Assembly (NCBI GenBank): GCA_002451085.1
Contig: DKBE01000022.1
Location: 235-29,669 of the forward strand
Reading direction: 5' to 3'
Length of the DNA: 29,435 nt
Origin: Proteobacteria bacterium UBA6908
Lineage (GTDB): Bacteria; Pseudomonadota; Gammaproteobacteria; Acidiferrobacterales; UBA6901
The translations under genes and the position numbers were made by a program. The first letter of the stretch is position 1. The number at the start of each line of letters is the position of its first letter. Below are positions 28,474-29,435 of the stretch, piece after piece. The notes under the pieces were generated by a model. It had not been told where the DNA came from, did no database searches, and saw only the letters and a program-made list of their open reading frames with translations.

Positions 28474-29435
28474 CTACTCCGCCCCGGGAGCGGGTTCATC
28501 CAGGTAAAGTGTTGCCAGCAGGTGTTCGAGCGCCGCCTGGCGCTCGGGCGGCGTGGGCGCCAACAGGCCTTCGCGCTGCAGGATGGCCAGCAGCTTGCGC
28601 GGCACAATGTCCCGGTTGCCGACAATCTCGACATGGCCCGCGTTCACTTCAATATTGGTCAGCTGCGGGTAACGATCGACAATGGGGTTGTACTGCTCGG
28701 CGACATCAAACACGTAATCGCTTTCGAGACAGCCCCCGTTCTGGGCGCGGCGGCGGCAGGTATCGCGTTCATCGGTGACGATCTTCAGGTAGCGCTGCAC
28801 GCTCGGCAGCAATGCTCCCGGCTGGCGGATGAAGGGGGAGGCCGAGGTAATTTCGTACCAGTTGTCACCACTGATCAACATGCAGATCCCTGGCACGGTA
28901 CCGAGGCTCAGCCACTGGATCGTTCGCGAGCCGCAGGTTTCAGCCAGGCGGATGCCATTGAGCGGCGCCGAGATGGTCATCAGCTTCAGATCGAGATTGG
29001 CATTTGTCCAGGCTCCCGGACGATCCACTTCCATCGCCTTGCGTGCCACCAGCCCACCCATGCTGTGGCCCATGACGGTGAGATCACGGCTTTGCTGTTG
29101 GGCAGCCAAAGCATCAAGTGCACCAATCAACTGGTGTGAGCTGTCCATTAGGCTGTCGCGATCATCGTAACTGAAGCACACCGCCTGCTGGCCGTGAAAC
29201 GCATAAAGCTGGGCGAGCGCGCGAAAGCGCCCGGCCGAGCCTTTGCACCCGTGCACCAGCACCGTGACCGGCTCGCGACTGTTGAGGTGCAGCGTGCGGT
29301 CGGCCGCATCGGTGCACGGCCCGAGGTGCGGGATGTTCACGGCGATGTCGGGCGCGGGCAGGCGCCCGGTCTCAAGCGGTTGTGGATCCGGTACGTAGCG
29401 CGACGTTGAACAACCCGCCACGGCCAGGCACAACA
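28474..29435 (-). CDS. Lipoprotein alpha/beta hydrolase, 5' end cut by window
   Basis: The first visible residues are LCLAVAGCSTSRY, a lipobox (LAVAGC), so only a few residues of the signal peptide lie outside the window. The hydrolase fold shows VTVLVHGCKGSAG (oxyanion region) and VMGHSMGGLVARKAM with the nucleophile Ser ~124 in visible numbering. ISAPLNGIRLA follows, with a late acidic segment and a His in VNAGHVEIVGNRDIVP as likely catalytic partner. It resembles lipase/esterase or PGAP1-like hydrolases tethered to a membrane. Cysteines (GCKG, DTCRRRAQNGGCLES) may pair in the periplasm. It shares the nucleophile motif but little else with the lipoprotein hydrolase at 12984. It is convergent to the SUKH cluster. 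Confidence 0.85.
   Translation of the reverse strand, partial: LCLAVAGCSTSRYVPDPQPLETGRLPAPDIAVNIPHLGPCTDAADRTLHLNSREPVTVLVHGCKGSAGRFRALAQLYAFHGQQAVCFSYDDRDSLMDSSHQLIGALDALAAQQQSRDLTVMGHSMGGLVARKAMEVDRPGAWTNANLDLKLMTISAPLNGIRLAETCGSRTIQWLSLGTVPGICMLISGDNWYEITSASPFIRQPGALLPSVQRYLKIVTDERDTCRRRAQNGGCLESDYVFDVAEQYNPIVDRYPQLTNIEVNAGHVEIVGNRDIVPRKLLAILQREGLLAPTPPERQAALEHLLATLYLDEPAPGAE

Noticed and set aside
1..29435. CRISPR arrays, tRNA or rRNA genes, transposases, integrases
   Set aside because: I looked for regularly spaced repeats, tRNA-like cloverleafs and transposase or recombinase motifs and saw none.

Overview
The window reads as chromosomal DNA of a Gram-negative proteobacterium. Codon use is GC-rich, and there are many lipoprotein and outer-membrane proteins, an LpxC, an ecotin, a fatty acid cis/trans isomerase and a fosmidomycin-resistance-type exporter. 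A gamma- or betaproteobacterium fits best, but no rRNA, tRNA or ribosomal protein is present to fix the lineage. No insertion sequence, integrase, CRISPR array or phage module was seen. The content is accessory envelope and stress functions rather than core housekeeping.

Layout from left to right. (1) 1-2936: the tail of a sulfatase, a DUF1254/DUF1214 secreted protein and an outer-membrane barrel, all on +. (2) 3036-4373: an EthD-like monooxygenase-fold protein on +, facing a two-gene - strand unit of small secreted proteins, one of them of the RT0821/Lpp0805 surface-antigen type. (3) 4587-9276: a two-repeat periplasmic protein translationally coupled to an MscS channel, then a Cti-type haem-binding lipoprotein. 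(4) 9380-12615: an outer-membrane barrel, a POTRA-less BamA-like barrel on -, a decayed second cti C-terminus, and a SYLF protein. (5) 12984-15150: a lipoprotein lipase-like hydrolase and a paralogue of the two-repeat protein, closed by a clear intrinsic terminator.

(6) 15220-18335 on -: lpxC, an overlapping LpxC pseudoenzyme, ecotin and a DUF4136 lipoprotein. This run is divergent from an AraC-family regulator that has a 34-bp-period direct repeat directly upstream. (7) 19565-23755: an SRAP (HMCES/YedK) DNA-protein crosslink protein, a VOC protein, a small barrel, an Fsr exporter and a TerB-like protein. (8) 23852-24237: an FNR-like site in front of a small six-cysteine protein. (9) 24515-28398: a divergent ClpS paralogue followed by several SUKH (SMI1/KNR4) proteins, a membrane-anchored unknown and a small MreB-like fragment. 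(10) The 5'-truncated end of a second lipoprotein hydrolase on -.

The most unusual parts are the lpxC / pseudo-lpxC pair, in which two of three zinc ligands and most other catalytic positions are lost in the second copy, and the ClpS-SUKH cluster, whose ClpS has a changed N-degron pocket residue. Functions are read from motifs by eye; no database search was possible.
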